Source: Macrotis lagotis (taxonomy: Eukaryota; Chordata; Mammalia; Peramelemorphia; Peramelidae). From it: 64,000 nt of DNA. A model generated the notes under the pieces. The model was given only the letters and a program-made list of their open reading frames with translations, did not search any database and was not told the DNA's origin. Every line of letters starts with the position of its first letter. Positions within the stretch are counted from its first letter, which is position 1. The DNA is taken from NCBI RefSeq assembly GCF_037893015.1, contig NC_133666.1:621469156-621533155 (forward strand). Reading direction: 5' to 3'. The translations under genes and the position numbers were made by a program. This document shows positions 52,150 through 62,472 of this stretch, in pieces.

Positions 52150-52574
52150 ACTTTGAGCCAGTTCTGATGAAAGTAAGACTGAAGTGTTCTGCCCCATCAT
52201 CCCATATCCTCCATCTTTCCCTGCACTGTAAAAGCTCTAATTAGTAAGAAATTATTCAATCATGCCCCTATATTGCTTTAGCACTGGTATAAGCAACAAG
52301 TCAAGGGGCAGACCCAGGGATAATCTCTCTTAAGCTTCACTGACCCCTATAAACCTTCCTACACTTAATAACTTGAAAGCGCATGCAAATATCTCAAACA
52401 CTGCTCTAATAGACACCACCACTCTTAGGAAGCTTCTCATGTGTGGACTCCATCTATGCTGTTGAGCCTTAATCATCTGTCAAAGGGAGGAAGGATTAGA
52501 AAAGGATATAATGATGAAAGAAATAAAGAAGGAAGACAACAGAGGCATGGTCTCATGGGCAAGAACTGAAACAC

Positions 52575-52580
52575 TTTATT
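52575..52580 (-). terminator. EXOSC4 poly(A) signal (AATAAA)
   Basis: AATAAA begins seven bases after the TGA of EXOSC4, giving a 3'UTR of only about 25-40 bases. Confidence 0.8.
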
Positions 52581-52586
52581 GCAGAG

Positions 52587-55500
52587 TCAGTCTCCAAGAA
52601 GCAGGGCAGCCTCACGGACATGCTGTCTGACCACTCTGTCCAATAAGGCATGAACATCCCGGGCAGCTTGGGAAGCTGCTTCGAGTACCTGCTGCAGGTG
52701 ATCCTCATGCAGCCGGGCATCCATCTCTAGCAGAGCAAGCTGGCCAGAGGCAGGTAGCAGGGCCAGAGCCAGCTGTGGTCCGCCTGCTGCCTCCTCCACG
52801 TGGCTGAGGTCAGCAAGGGCTGTGCCATCCACGAAGCCAGCTGAACAAGCACACACAAAATCTCTCATTGGGATCCCTGCATCCAAGACGGCTAATGTAG
52901 CTGCATTCACACAGGCTGCATAATTACCTCCATCTGCCTGGAGCACCTAGGATCACAAGGCAAAAGGAGTTAGTGGGGAAGAGAGCTAAGGGGTCTTCTG
53001 ATCCAACCCCTTCATTTTATGAAGAAAAAAATGAAACCCTGGGCACTTGACCCAAAGTATCAAAGGAATCTCTGTCCCCTGGAGTCATCTTGCTCCCATG
53101 TTTCCCGAACATGTCCTGAATCCCCTTCCCGAAGTTATCCATGTCTTCCTACAGAAATCACCTTATATTTATTTTGTGGAAATAATTTTCCCAATAGAAT
53201 GTAAGCTCCTAAAAGGCAGGGACTGTACAGAGGACATAATCTCTTTTTTTTTTAAGGTTTTTGTAAGGCAAACGGGGTTAAGTGGCTTGCCCAAGGCCAC
53301 ACAGCTAGGTAATTATTAAATGTCTGAGACTGACTCCAGGGCTGGTGCTTTATTCACTTCGCCATCTAGCCGCCCCAGGACATAATCTCTTAATAAATGC
53401 TTGGTGATTCAATGATTCATTGATCCTGCACCTTCCTTTCTACTCTCCCCACCTCCCACACTCTCCCCAAAATTGACCCCTGTCTTCTCCATTTGTATTT
53501 AGAGATTCTGTCTAGCGCTCCAGGTTCAGAAAGCTTTCCCTGATGGTATCCTCATCCTGGACAGGATTAAAGTGCTACCCTCTGAGACCTCCAAGCAGAC
53601 TTTCTACCCTTACCACCCTTCTCACATCCCATCTCATACTATGGTTATTGTGAGTTTAATGTTTCCACATTCCATCCCAGAGTCCCACTAGCAAGGGCAA
53701 TGTCTCCTCCTCGGATGCTATAGATCTACTCCTGAGAAGAGAAGATCCATTATGGAATCCTTACTGAAAGCTAGAACCACTTGGAAGAGGAGGAGGAAGA
53801 GCCCACCCAGCTTTATTGGGGTAGCGACCATGTCCAGATCTGGGGTCAAGTCCTGAGCTCTACCAGTAAACTGCCTGTGGGATCTTGGGCAAGATGTTGC
53901 TATCTCTGAACTCTTATTTTTCCTTTTCTGTCACATGAGGAGATTTAAGGTTTCTCCTGGTTCTGATGTTCTGTTGTGCTAACTACTCTCACAGGATTTA
54001 CTTTGTTTTACTCTTACCAGAGTCCTGTGAAGGAGACACTAAGGCTTCATCAAAACTACTTGACAGAGTTAACTGAGGCTTAAAAAAAGGAGACAGGACT
54101 TGTCCAAGCATCAGAGAGTCAAAAGGGGTACTAGAACCACATCTCCTGACTCAGGGATCTTGGAAACGGAGACCTTCCTAAACACCTACCCTATTTATAC
54201 CACCTTGCCCTTCACTTATATAATCCAAAGTTCTACTATTTCTTAGCTATTCTCCCAATAAAAATCTGCACCTTTACCTGGACATAAATGTCAATCTGGG
54301 AGCGAGGATAGAGCTGGGTCAGGATGGCGGCCTCAAAAGTCTGCCTCAGCTGGAGTCCCATTTCACAGGCCTTTCGGTCCCCATGTGGTCTGCGCTTCCG
54401 TTCCCCAGTGCTGAATGTGGCCATGCTATATTGACAGTTCACCAAAGCTCGGTCGGGCAGTGCTCTTGACCGAGAGCCTCGCATCTAGGAAAATTGGGGA
54501 GGGGAAACAGGGATATGTTAAATGGGGGGGGTCACCCTTCCAAACTTTCCTTTTACTGAGCCCTGGAGAGTGGCTTCCAACTCAGATGAGTGACAAGTAT
54601 CTCCTCTGAGCTAATTGAACCAGTGATCTAAGGATTTCTTAGTGTTTTGAAGTTTCTGCATTCTCTGCTCTACAAACTGAGTTATCAAAGGACACTGAGT
54701 GACAAGCCAGCATATGACAGTGAAAAGGTCCCAAGGAGTAAGGATACCTAGGTTTTAATGGAAATCCTACTAACTTATGTGGTTTTCAGAAAGTTCCCTA
54801 AGCAATCTGGGAAGTGTTTCTCATTTTTTAAGTGAGGACGGTAGGTGGGATGACCTCTAAGTTCCCTTCTAACATTCTTTATTCATATGATACTTAATTC
54901 CTGACATACCAGGATCATCCTAAAGTCTTTATTTCAATATTCAAGATCTCCCTACTCCATCAATGACCTCTTTCCATTAATACCCACATTCACTTCAAAA
55001 CACAATGATCTGTCACCTCAGATCCTGGGCGTATTGAACTCTCAGAGAATTCTCCTTGATTAACATTACCCCTGCTCTCCATGGAAAAATTCTGCCATCC
55101 TCATCCTGGAGTTGTTTCTCAAGGGAATGAGGAAGAATCCTGGATTCCTAGCCATTCTACAAAGGGCTCTTCCATGGAAGGGTCTAGCAGGCTCTTTCTC
55201 CTTTTCCTATTTAGCTCCTGTTTACATAAAGGGGCTAGAAGGGGCTGAGAAGACAGAAGCTAATCTTTTTTTTTTTTTAAAGATTTTTCAAGGCAATGGG
55301 GTTAAGTGGCTTGCCCAAGGCCACATGGCTAGGTAATTATTAAGTGTCTGAGGTCGGATCTGAACCCAGGTACTCCTGACTCCAAGGCCAGTGCTCTATT
55401 CACTGTGCCACCTAGCCACCCCTCATCACTGTGTCACCTAGCCACCCCATGACAGAAGCTAATCTAAGGCCGAGTTTCCTCCAGGGAGATATCAGCATCT

Positions 55501-58500
55501 GTGATGCCTCTTCCTCGGATACTATCTACTCCTGAGAAGAGTGTTTGGGTTCAGTGATCTTGCCCCAGAAGCAGTGGGGCTTCTGAGATCAGAAGGGTTT
55601 GACCTTGTTTGGGAATGGAGGATGATTATTATATCCAATATCATATATTATCTCCCACTCATATGAGGGTATTTATATACTTATGTGAACACATGCATAC
55701 ATATACACATTTCCTGGGATGAAAGAGAAGCTTTGAACTAGACTGTTCTCAGACATATATGAAAGCTCAGTTTGTTTTTGAATTCTAGTAGCCTGAGGAA
55801 GGAACTTCTATCTACTCTAGGGTTCCAGACAGGGAAGGCTCATATGTGAGCAGATGAGCATGTAGACTTGTGAGTAAAATGAGGCAGACAAGACACATGG
55901 CAAGTATAGACTGAAGATGAGACCTGCTGGTGAGAGTGAAGTTGCCCCTGTTTTTTCCAGAGTATTTGGCTGGGAAATTTTTATCCTTTTCCTCAAAATG
56001 AGGAAGGCCTGGGATCAAATCCCACCTCTCAGATATACTGGTTCTGGGACCTCTTGGCTTCTTTGGAGACTCCACTAATACTCTACCTTCTAAAAGAAAC
56101 CTTTTCCAATCTCCTTTAAGGCCAGTGCCTTCCCTCTATTGACTAAATATTTTGTTTGTACACAGTTGTAGCATGTTGTTTTGCCTTTGACCTTCCCAGT
56201 GCTTAGGATAGTCCCTGCCATATAGTAGGTACTTATATGTGAAAGACAGGAATTTAAGAATATCCTGAAGGACCAAGTAAATTTTTTGGTCAATTGTTGT
56301 TGGTGGACATTCCAGTATTAAATGTTCATCAACTGATTAACCCTGGATGAGACTCTTAAAGTTATTGTGCCCCAGCAACTCTTGAATCAATTAGCAATCA
56401 TTTATCTGTACCAGGCCCAGTACTGGGCATACAAAGACAAAGAATGGAACAGTCCTAGCTCTAGAGGAGGTAACCAGTGAATCTAATTAAGTGTAGAATA
56501 AATGCAAGGTAGGGAGAGAGAACACTAGAGGGGAGGACAATCAAGAAAGGTTTCAAGGAAATGATGTGGTTGGAGCTGAGTCCTGTAGGGAATTGTACAT
56601 TTTGGGGGTAGAAGTGAGGTGGGAGGTATTTAAAGCATGAGGGTTGGTCAGATCAAAGGCAGAAAGAGGGGAGATGGAGGGCTGTATGGCAGAGCTAGGT
56701 AGCACATCTGGAGTCAGGAAGACTATAGAGTTCAAATCCAGCTTCAGACACTTCCTAATGATGATGCTGCTGTTTCCTCATCTGTAAAATGATTTGGAGA
56801 AGGAAATGACAAACTCCTTCAGTATCTCTACCAAGAAAACCCCCAAACTAGACACAATTGAACTACAATAAATAGTGTAGAAGAATGTATCCTAAGTTCT
56901 TGTTACAAATATTATCTCATTGATCCTCGTAATAACTTTGAGGTTACTACTAGTTTGAGAGGTAGATCTAGTACAATTACTATCTCCAATTTACAGATGA
57001 GGAAACTGGGTTTCAGAGTCTCAGAGCTAAGGTTTCACGCTGAATTTGATTTCAGTTGTTTGGGTCCAGGCTCCTAACTCTATGCACTGCCTTATCTGGC
57101 TGTCCAAGTAGTCCCTTTGGGAAAATCTCTGGCAGCATGGCCTATAAAGAACAGAGCAGGCCTAAATCTGTACTTGCTTGGGAGTCCCTTATATGAAGGA
57201 AATCAGATTCAGCCTGATCACATATATAACAATTATCTAGCTTTTCTTTCTACTGTGCTTATTCCTCATTTTCCAAAGGAAGTTAAGTTGTGTGAGGACT
57301 ACCAGAAAAAACGTTTTTTTTTTCCCCAAAAAGGGGCCTTTTTTTAGGGTTTTTTTTTGGCAAGAAAATGGGGTTAAGTGGCTTGCCCAAGGCCACACAG
57401 CTAGGTCATTATCAAGTGTTTGAGGTCGGATGTGAACTCAAGTCCTTCTGACTCCAAGGCAGTGCTCTATCCCAGGCACCATCTAGCCATCCCTAGTTCT
57501 TCTTTCTATTGTGCTTGTTTTCATTTTCCAAAGGAAGTTAAGTTGTGTGAGGACTACCAGAAAAAACGTATTTTCCCCCAAAGGGAGACTTTCCAAAGCA
57601 CAGATCTGATCCGAGCTCAATGAGCTTCAGTGGTCCTTCAGGATCAATCAATTAAATCAATTAAAAAATTTCCTTTCCCTCCCTCCTTTGCATACACTGG
57701 TCTCTCCCTGACCTCACAGCCCACACAGCCACCATCATGCAGCACAGACGCAGTATAAATGGGCGGGCATCTCAGGGGGAGAGTGGAGGCCTGAGAAAAG
57801 GCCCAATCTTGGAAGGAATAAATAAAGCTATAAATAAATATATATAAATATAAATACAAATAAATAAATAAAGATCCAATAAAGCTCCTTTTGGCATCTG
57901 AGGCCCTTTACCAGCTGGCACAGCCCTTCGCGATGCCCCTAGACTGGCCGCCAGGCCCCACACGCCTCTGGGTGGATATTTACAAGTGACCGGGGTCTGG
58001 ATTTTTTTTTTTGTCCCATTTCTTCAAATCCCTAGTACCCCACTGGCGCTTAATAAGTGCCCGCGACTTTCTGGTGACCTCGGGAACAGTGGAGCGGAGA
58101 GGTAAAACTACCATAGCCCCAACTTCCTGGCACTCGGAAGGGCGCCTGCCTGGGCGGGAGGAAGCTGGGCATCGGATACAGAAACTACATTTTGGCCTCC
58201 GTTCTCCCCTTTAGCCACCCGCCGGGCTTTCTCAAAGGAAGCTATGATTGGTCCGGGACCCTGTGAGGTCACGCCCCCTTCCAATCGCCGCCAGAGAACT
58301 TTTTGCAAGGAAGGCTGCGATTGGTCCGGGACCTGTGAAGTCACGCCCCCTTTCCAATGCTGCCAGAGGTCTCGTTCCAAGGAAGGCTGCGATTGGTCCG
58401 GGACCTGTGAAGTCACGCCCCCTTTCCAATGCTGCCAGAGGTCTCGTTCCAAGGAAGGCTGCGATTGGTCCGGGACTCGTGAAGTCACGCCCCCTTTCCA

Positions 58501-58852
58501 ATGCTGCCAGAGGTCTCGTTCCAAGGAAGGCTGCGATTGGTCCGGGACTCGTGAAGTCACGCCCCCTTTCCAATGCTGCCAGAGGTCTCGTTCCAAGGAA
58601 GGCTGCGATTGGTCCCGGACTACGTGAGGTTACTTCCCCTCCTTTCTCCCTCCCGATTAGCATCCTGGGGTCGCTTCTCACTTCGTGGGGTCCGTAGACT
58701 ACCGCTAGCGCCTTAGTGTTGCCTTGCTCGATGTAGGCCGAACCATCGGCCTGCGCGAAGACGCCCATCCGCGCTTGGATCTTGCGCAGCTCTCCGGCCC
58801 GCCGCCCGTCCACGCGGTAACCCTGATCCGACAGCAGCTCCAATCCCGCCAT
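52587..58852 (-). CDS. EXOSC4: EXOSC4 (RRP41), RNA exosome ring subunit (3 exons, 245 aa)
   Basis: RNase PH-like subunit of the six-member ring of the nuclear and cytoplasmic RNA exosome. In animals the ring is structural and threads RNA to DIS3 or EXOSC10. Exons in transcript order: 58852-58682, 54484-54278, 52946-52587 (TGA), all phase 0 with GT-AG junctions. The product is 245 aa, the same as human, and highly conserved: MAGLELLSDQGYRVDGRRAG, SAYIEQGNTKALAVVYGPHE, RALPDRALVNCQYSMATFS, GIPMRDFVCACSAGFVDGTA and a C-terminus ending LLLGD. Intron 1 is 4.2 kb and begins within a CpG-rich segment carrying a 72-bp tandem array. The AATAAA is almost on top of the stop codon. No damage was seen. 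Confidence 0.98.
53246..53376 (-). mobile_element. SINE, antisense, internally deleted, in EXOSC4 intron 2
   Basis: Lacks about 20 bases around the B box (GTCTGAGACTGACTCCAGG). Flanked by AGGACATAATCTCTT at 53231-53245 and 53377-53391. Confidence 0.93.
55267..55450 (-). mobile_element. SINE, antisense, with duplicated head, in EXOSC4 intron 1
   Basis: Near-complete, but its 5' head is repeated: CACTGTGCCACCTAGCCACC then CACTGTGTCACCTAGCCACC. Flanked by GACAGAAGCTAATCT at 55252-55266 and 55451-55465, so the repeated head lies inside the inserted unit. Confidence 0.9.
56688..57110. mobile_element. CORE-SINE (+) followed by MIR (-), EXOSC4 intron 1
   Basis: About 56688-56880 sense: GAGTTCAAATCCAGCTTCAG, then GTTTCCTCATCTGTAAAATG. 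About 56890-57110 antisense MIR: CCAATTTACAGATGAGG, AAACTGGGTTTCAGAG. Confidence 0.65.
57243..57590. repeat. ~90-bp direct repeat flanking a SINE
   Basis: CATTTTCCAAAGGAAGTTAA, GTTGTGTGAGGACTACCAG and AAAAAACGT occur at about 57269-57313 and again at 57526-57570, with TTCTTTCTA-type flanks shared further out. Between them sits an antisense SINE (57337-57494). Confidence 0.88.
57337..57494 (-). mobile_element. tRNA-derived SINE, antisense, in EXOSC4 intron 1
   Basis: TTTTTTTTTTGGCAAGAAAA start, ATCTAGCCATCCC end, with a small deletion near the head. Confidence 0.85.
57830..57872. repeat. AT-rich (TAAA)n-type microsatellite
   Basis: Irregular TAAATA repeats in EXOSC4 intron 1. Confidence 0.8.
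58246..58630 (-). repeat. 72-bp tandem array with CCAAT/GC-box modules, EXOSC4 intron 1
   Basis: GATTGGTCC occurs at 58246, 58319, 58391, 58463, 58535 and 58607, spaced 73, 72, 72, 72 and 72 bp. Units 2-5 are almost identical (units 2-3 have GGGACCTG, units 4-5 GGGACTCG). The first unit is diverged and the last is cut short. Each unit holds CGATTGGTC (an inverted CCAAT box), CACGCCCCC (GC/KLF box) and a second forward CCAAT. The array starts about 50 bp past the exon 1 donor (58681). Because 72 is a multiple of three, several frames stay open by chance. Confidence 0.95.
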
Positions 58853-59240
58853 GCTTGTCGCCCTTTTCGAAGCTAGCCCGACTACGCTTCCCGGTGACCC
58901 CTACCACTTCCGGCTTCCATCCGCGCTTTCCGGCAGTTTGCCCTTCCGCCTTTCTGCCCTTCCTGACACCCGACAGGGTCATGAATCTAGACTAAGCCAG
59001 GACAACAGAAACCATCCAGTCCGACCCCTTCGTTTTTACAAAGGAGGAGCCTGAAGACGAGAGAGGCAAATGGACTTGTTGAAGGGGGGTGGCTAGGCCG
59101 GTCCGACGGCAGCGCCCCCTCCAGACCAGACTACATTTCCCAGCGGCCTTTGCACCGCAGCCATCTTTAGCTTCCGGTCCCTGGGGCTGCGCGCTGAAGT
59201 CCGACTGTTCGCTTGGTTCCTAGCCGACGGGTTCCCCGCT
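58640..59240. promoter_or_regulatory. EXOSC4 CpG promoter and an adjacent second promoter-like block
   Basis: CpG-dense. Next to the EXOSC4 ATG are CACTTCCGGC (ETS) and GACTACGCTTCCC. At 59128-59144, GACTACATTTCCCAGCG resembles a ZNF143 site, followed by GCCATCTT (YY1 motif, near 59160) and CTTCCGGT (ETS). In human the divergent neighbour is OPLAH; no OPLAH exon is seen here. Which transcript uses the 59.1-kb block is unknown. Confidence 0.6.
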
Positions 59241-59529
59241 GGCTCAACGGCGGAGAATCCGGTTCGGAATTCAGCATCTTGACTTTAATTAGCTATGTGT
59301 CGTGGGGCAAATAGCTTCGTTTCTCCGATCCTCAGTCTCCCCATCTGTCACATGAGGCAGTTGGACTGGGTGCCCTCAAAGGTCCCTTGAAACTCTCGAT
59401 CCAGGAAAATTTTAGACTTGATCGTCTGAAAAATGAGAGATAAAAACGGGCAATGCCCCCCGCCCCGTCCTCATATTGTAGGGAAATCCCAGGATCAGCC
59501 CTCAAGGATCATCTATAATAAGTACTAGT

Positions 59530-59740
59530 TGATTTTAGTAATATGCTAAGAACTTTTAAAACATCTCATTGTATTTAAGAATTATTAATATTACACCCGA
59601 TTTTATAATTGAGAAAGCAGGCAAACAAGTCAAAATGATTTGCCCAGGGTCACCACAGTGTCTCAAGTCAAATTTTCACTCAGGTCTTCTTAACTTGTGT
59701 CTCCTCTCAGATTGTACATCTGTTCAGTTGCCTCTAATGT
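59530..59740 (-). mobile_element. MIR-like, antisense
   Basis: Reads TTTTATAATTGAGAAAGC, GATTTGCCCAGGGTCACC, then CTCAGGTCTTCTTAAC. Confidence 0.5.
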
Positions 59741-59789
59741 GAAATGTGAAAAGTGAAAAGCGTAGGGAAGACAAAGGAGAATTGTTTCT

Positions 59790-60555
59790 AAATTTTAAAC
59801 TAAGTCTAGAACTATGCCCCAAGAAGAATAAAACTGATGATACTCTTTGACCCAACAATGTCATACTAGGCCTATAGATTCAGAAGAAAGCACAAAAAAT
59901 GGGGAAAGTCTTACATCCTCCAAAGTATTTGTAGCAACTTTTTTTTTCATTTTAAATAAACATTTTATTTACTGACCAACAGAGTGGTTCTAAAACCTTA
60001 GCTTCTGGAAGAACCACTTGTGTTTGCCCATCTTGTACCTTTTCCTTAAATTTGACTGTGGCCTCCCTCCTGGCCTTACATTTCAGTACAGGGTCATGGA
60101 ACACATCTTTGTTGACAACTGTTTTGTCTAATGGGATATCCACAGAGTATCTGGTGTCCATGAGGTGTTTGTAGTTATAAACCTTCACAAAGGACTTGAT
60201 TTTTGATCTCTTGGCAATCTTTTTGCCCATTGCTGCAGTCACTTTGCTAGGGCAACAGTCAATATTTGCTCCTGGACTGTAGGGCCTGTCTGAGGTCCCG
60301 TCATCATTGTTCTTCACGATAATAGCTTTGAGCTCAGAGTACTGCCTGGCCAAGACTAACACCACCTTCCTGGGTTTCATGAACTTGCCCATTTCAACAA
60401 GAAGCAGGACACTCCTTGAGCTAAAAAAAAAAAAAAAAAAAAAAAGCTGTAGTGGCAAAGAATTAGAAATTGAGGGGATGCCTATCAATTGGGGGGATGA
60501 CTGAGCAAACTAAGATATATAAATTTTGTGGAGTACTATTGTTCTATAAGAAACC
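59790..60555 (+). mobile_element. L1 ORF2 3' fragment split by a retrocopy
   Basis: GAACTATGCCCCAAGAAG and CTCTTTGACCCAACAATG lie before, and AGTGGCAAAGAATTAGAAAT and GTACTATTGTTCTATAAG after, the RPL27 retrocopy. They are consecutive parts of the L1 ORF2 end. Confidence 0.75.
59940..60421 (-). pseudogene. RPL27: RPL27 processed pseudogene
   Basis: Retrocopy of ribosomal protein L27. The intronless minus strand starts at ATG 60392 with [19 protein letters not shown] and follows the family through [38 protein letters not shown]. The true end is in another frame (KWFFQKLRF and TAG at 59992-59990), so one frameshift lies near codon 115. There are also small in-frame losses (HALVAGID replaced by PGANID; one K of [10 protein letters not shown]) and non-conservative changes (AGRYSG to ARQYSE). 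A short A-run follows the 3'UTR (59941-59947). An A25 run on the plus strand (60423-60447) abuts the 5' end. Confidence 0.95.
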
Positions 60556-60559
60556 TTGA

Positions 60560-62404
60560 ATGTTCCTCAGACAACAGATAATCTAACACTAATCTGTGTT
60601 GTAGTACAGCTTCCCTAGTTTGGGTGATCTCATCTGCCAATAAGGCCAGTGCCTTTGCTGTTTGATTAGTTATAATTTCCACTACAGCCTGAAGTCTAAT
60701 GATTCTATTTAACATATAGATTGGGGTCCTGTATCCCCAACTCCCATCTTGTGCCCACGGAGGAGGGCCACACTCCTTAATTATCCTTTGTGGGGGCCAG
60801 ACATTCCCTCAACCATTAGTATCTCCAGTTATTGTTAGCGAAGTATCTATACTCCGTTTCTGGTTTCCTATGTCATCATATAATTGAACACCTAAAGAAC
60901 TTCTTATTTGATCTGGGAGGAAAAAGAACTTAGGTCTAATTAATCCTATATAGCAGATCCCTGTCCAATTTAGTGGGAGGTGTATATAGGCTGTTTGCCC
61001 ACATACCCAATAATGCCCTTTTAGAGCCAGATTCTTTTTCTGGAAAATTCAAGTCTGATTATATTCTGTTACAGGGTAATACTGCATATCCTCCTCCCCT
61101 AGAGGGCCTCCGTCACACTTCATCTGCCCATCATTTTTGTACTGGCATTTCCACAATTGTGGCCCTTCCTCCCAGCTACATCTCTCAATACAAGATTCTC
61201 CACCTCTATTTTAGGCACTCCAAAAAATAATAAAGAACCCTTCCCATCCATTGTCATTTACCCATCTCCAACTTCGGAGCTAAGTAATCAGGAGAACATT
61301 GTTCTGATTATGCTTTTTACATTCTGCTATGGATAGGTCACCTTTACATCTTCCCACTGCACTGAGTATATATTGGCAATGATTCTCATCCATTTTGCCA
61401 GTATGACATCTAACCCAGGTGCCATCATTACACTATACACGGGTCCTATCCCAAGGGCCTGGTATCTACTGCAATCTGGCACTAATTGTATATTGTCAAC
61501 CTTAGCAGAGAAAGTCCACCTGCAACTACTTTGTCCTAAGTCAAGTCCCTTTCCAGTTTGGTTAAGGCACTATCTCCCTGTCATGGATTCTGCCAGTGGC
61601 CATTAGTGTTCTTCCTTTTCACTCCAAAATCCAGTTCCACTATGTACTAAGGACTTTTTACTCAATAACCAAACAGGTTCAAGTGGAACCAGCACCCATG
61701 GCCACGTGCTCAATCCCTGAAGCTCCCCACAAATCCAACAGTTAGTTACACTGAAAATATTAGCAGTGGTTTGAATTAAGTTCTGAAAAGTGTTTTCCTC
61801 TTCAAAAGAGTCTATAACAATAGGCTCAAATTTAAGAGGGACACTCTCAGAACATGATATCTAAGGCACGTTTCTCCAGGATTATAGTCTTAACCAGAGC
61901 CTAGAAAGCGAAGGGGGCCAACCCCAGGGAGTGACACTGTAATTGCACCAAGGAATGAATCCCATGTGGAAATCCCATATGTTATATACAATTACACCAG
62001 CTAGGAAGCAAAGGAGTGATAACAAAATTATAACAAAGGGGAGAATACCAAGAATCCTCCACCTCCTGGGCAAGGTGTTGGAGAGTCCATTAGTCCTATA
62101 CTCGCTTAAAATGCAATTTCAATTCATTTGTGGGTTCAGAGTCCACAGTCCATTCTTTTGGTGGATTCACAAATCTTTTTACTCTGGTATGGTGGGTCCA
62201 ACCTTGCTCCTGGGTCCACACAGCAGTGTGTGAGGTCAGGATAACCTGGAACAGTCCTTCCCAATTCAGAGTCAACTTTTCCTCCTTCCACATGCGGATC
62301 AACACCCAATCACCTGGTTCAAATTTGTAGACTGCAAACCCTAAAGGAGGAGTCTGTGCAATAAGTCCTTTTAGTTGAATGTCTTTCAAATATTGGGCCA
62401 GTAC

Positions 62405-62472
<68 letters not shown>

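Noticed and set aside
58246-58630. CRISPR-like array
   Set aside because: The repeats are contiguous 72-bp units with no unique spacers, in a vertebrate intron.
58108-58852. Repeat proteins read through the 72-bp array (24-residue units on both strands)
   Set aside because: 72 is a multiple of three, so frames stay open by chance. The minus-strand frame enters from EXOSC4 exon 1 by reading through a conserved donor.
59952-60488. Functional RPL27 gene
   Set aside because: Intronless, frameshifted near the end, small losses in conserved segments, inserted in an L1.
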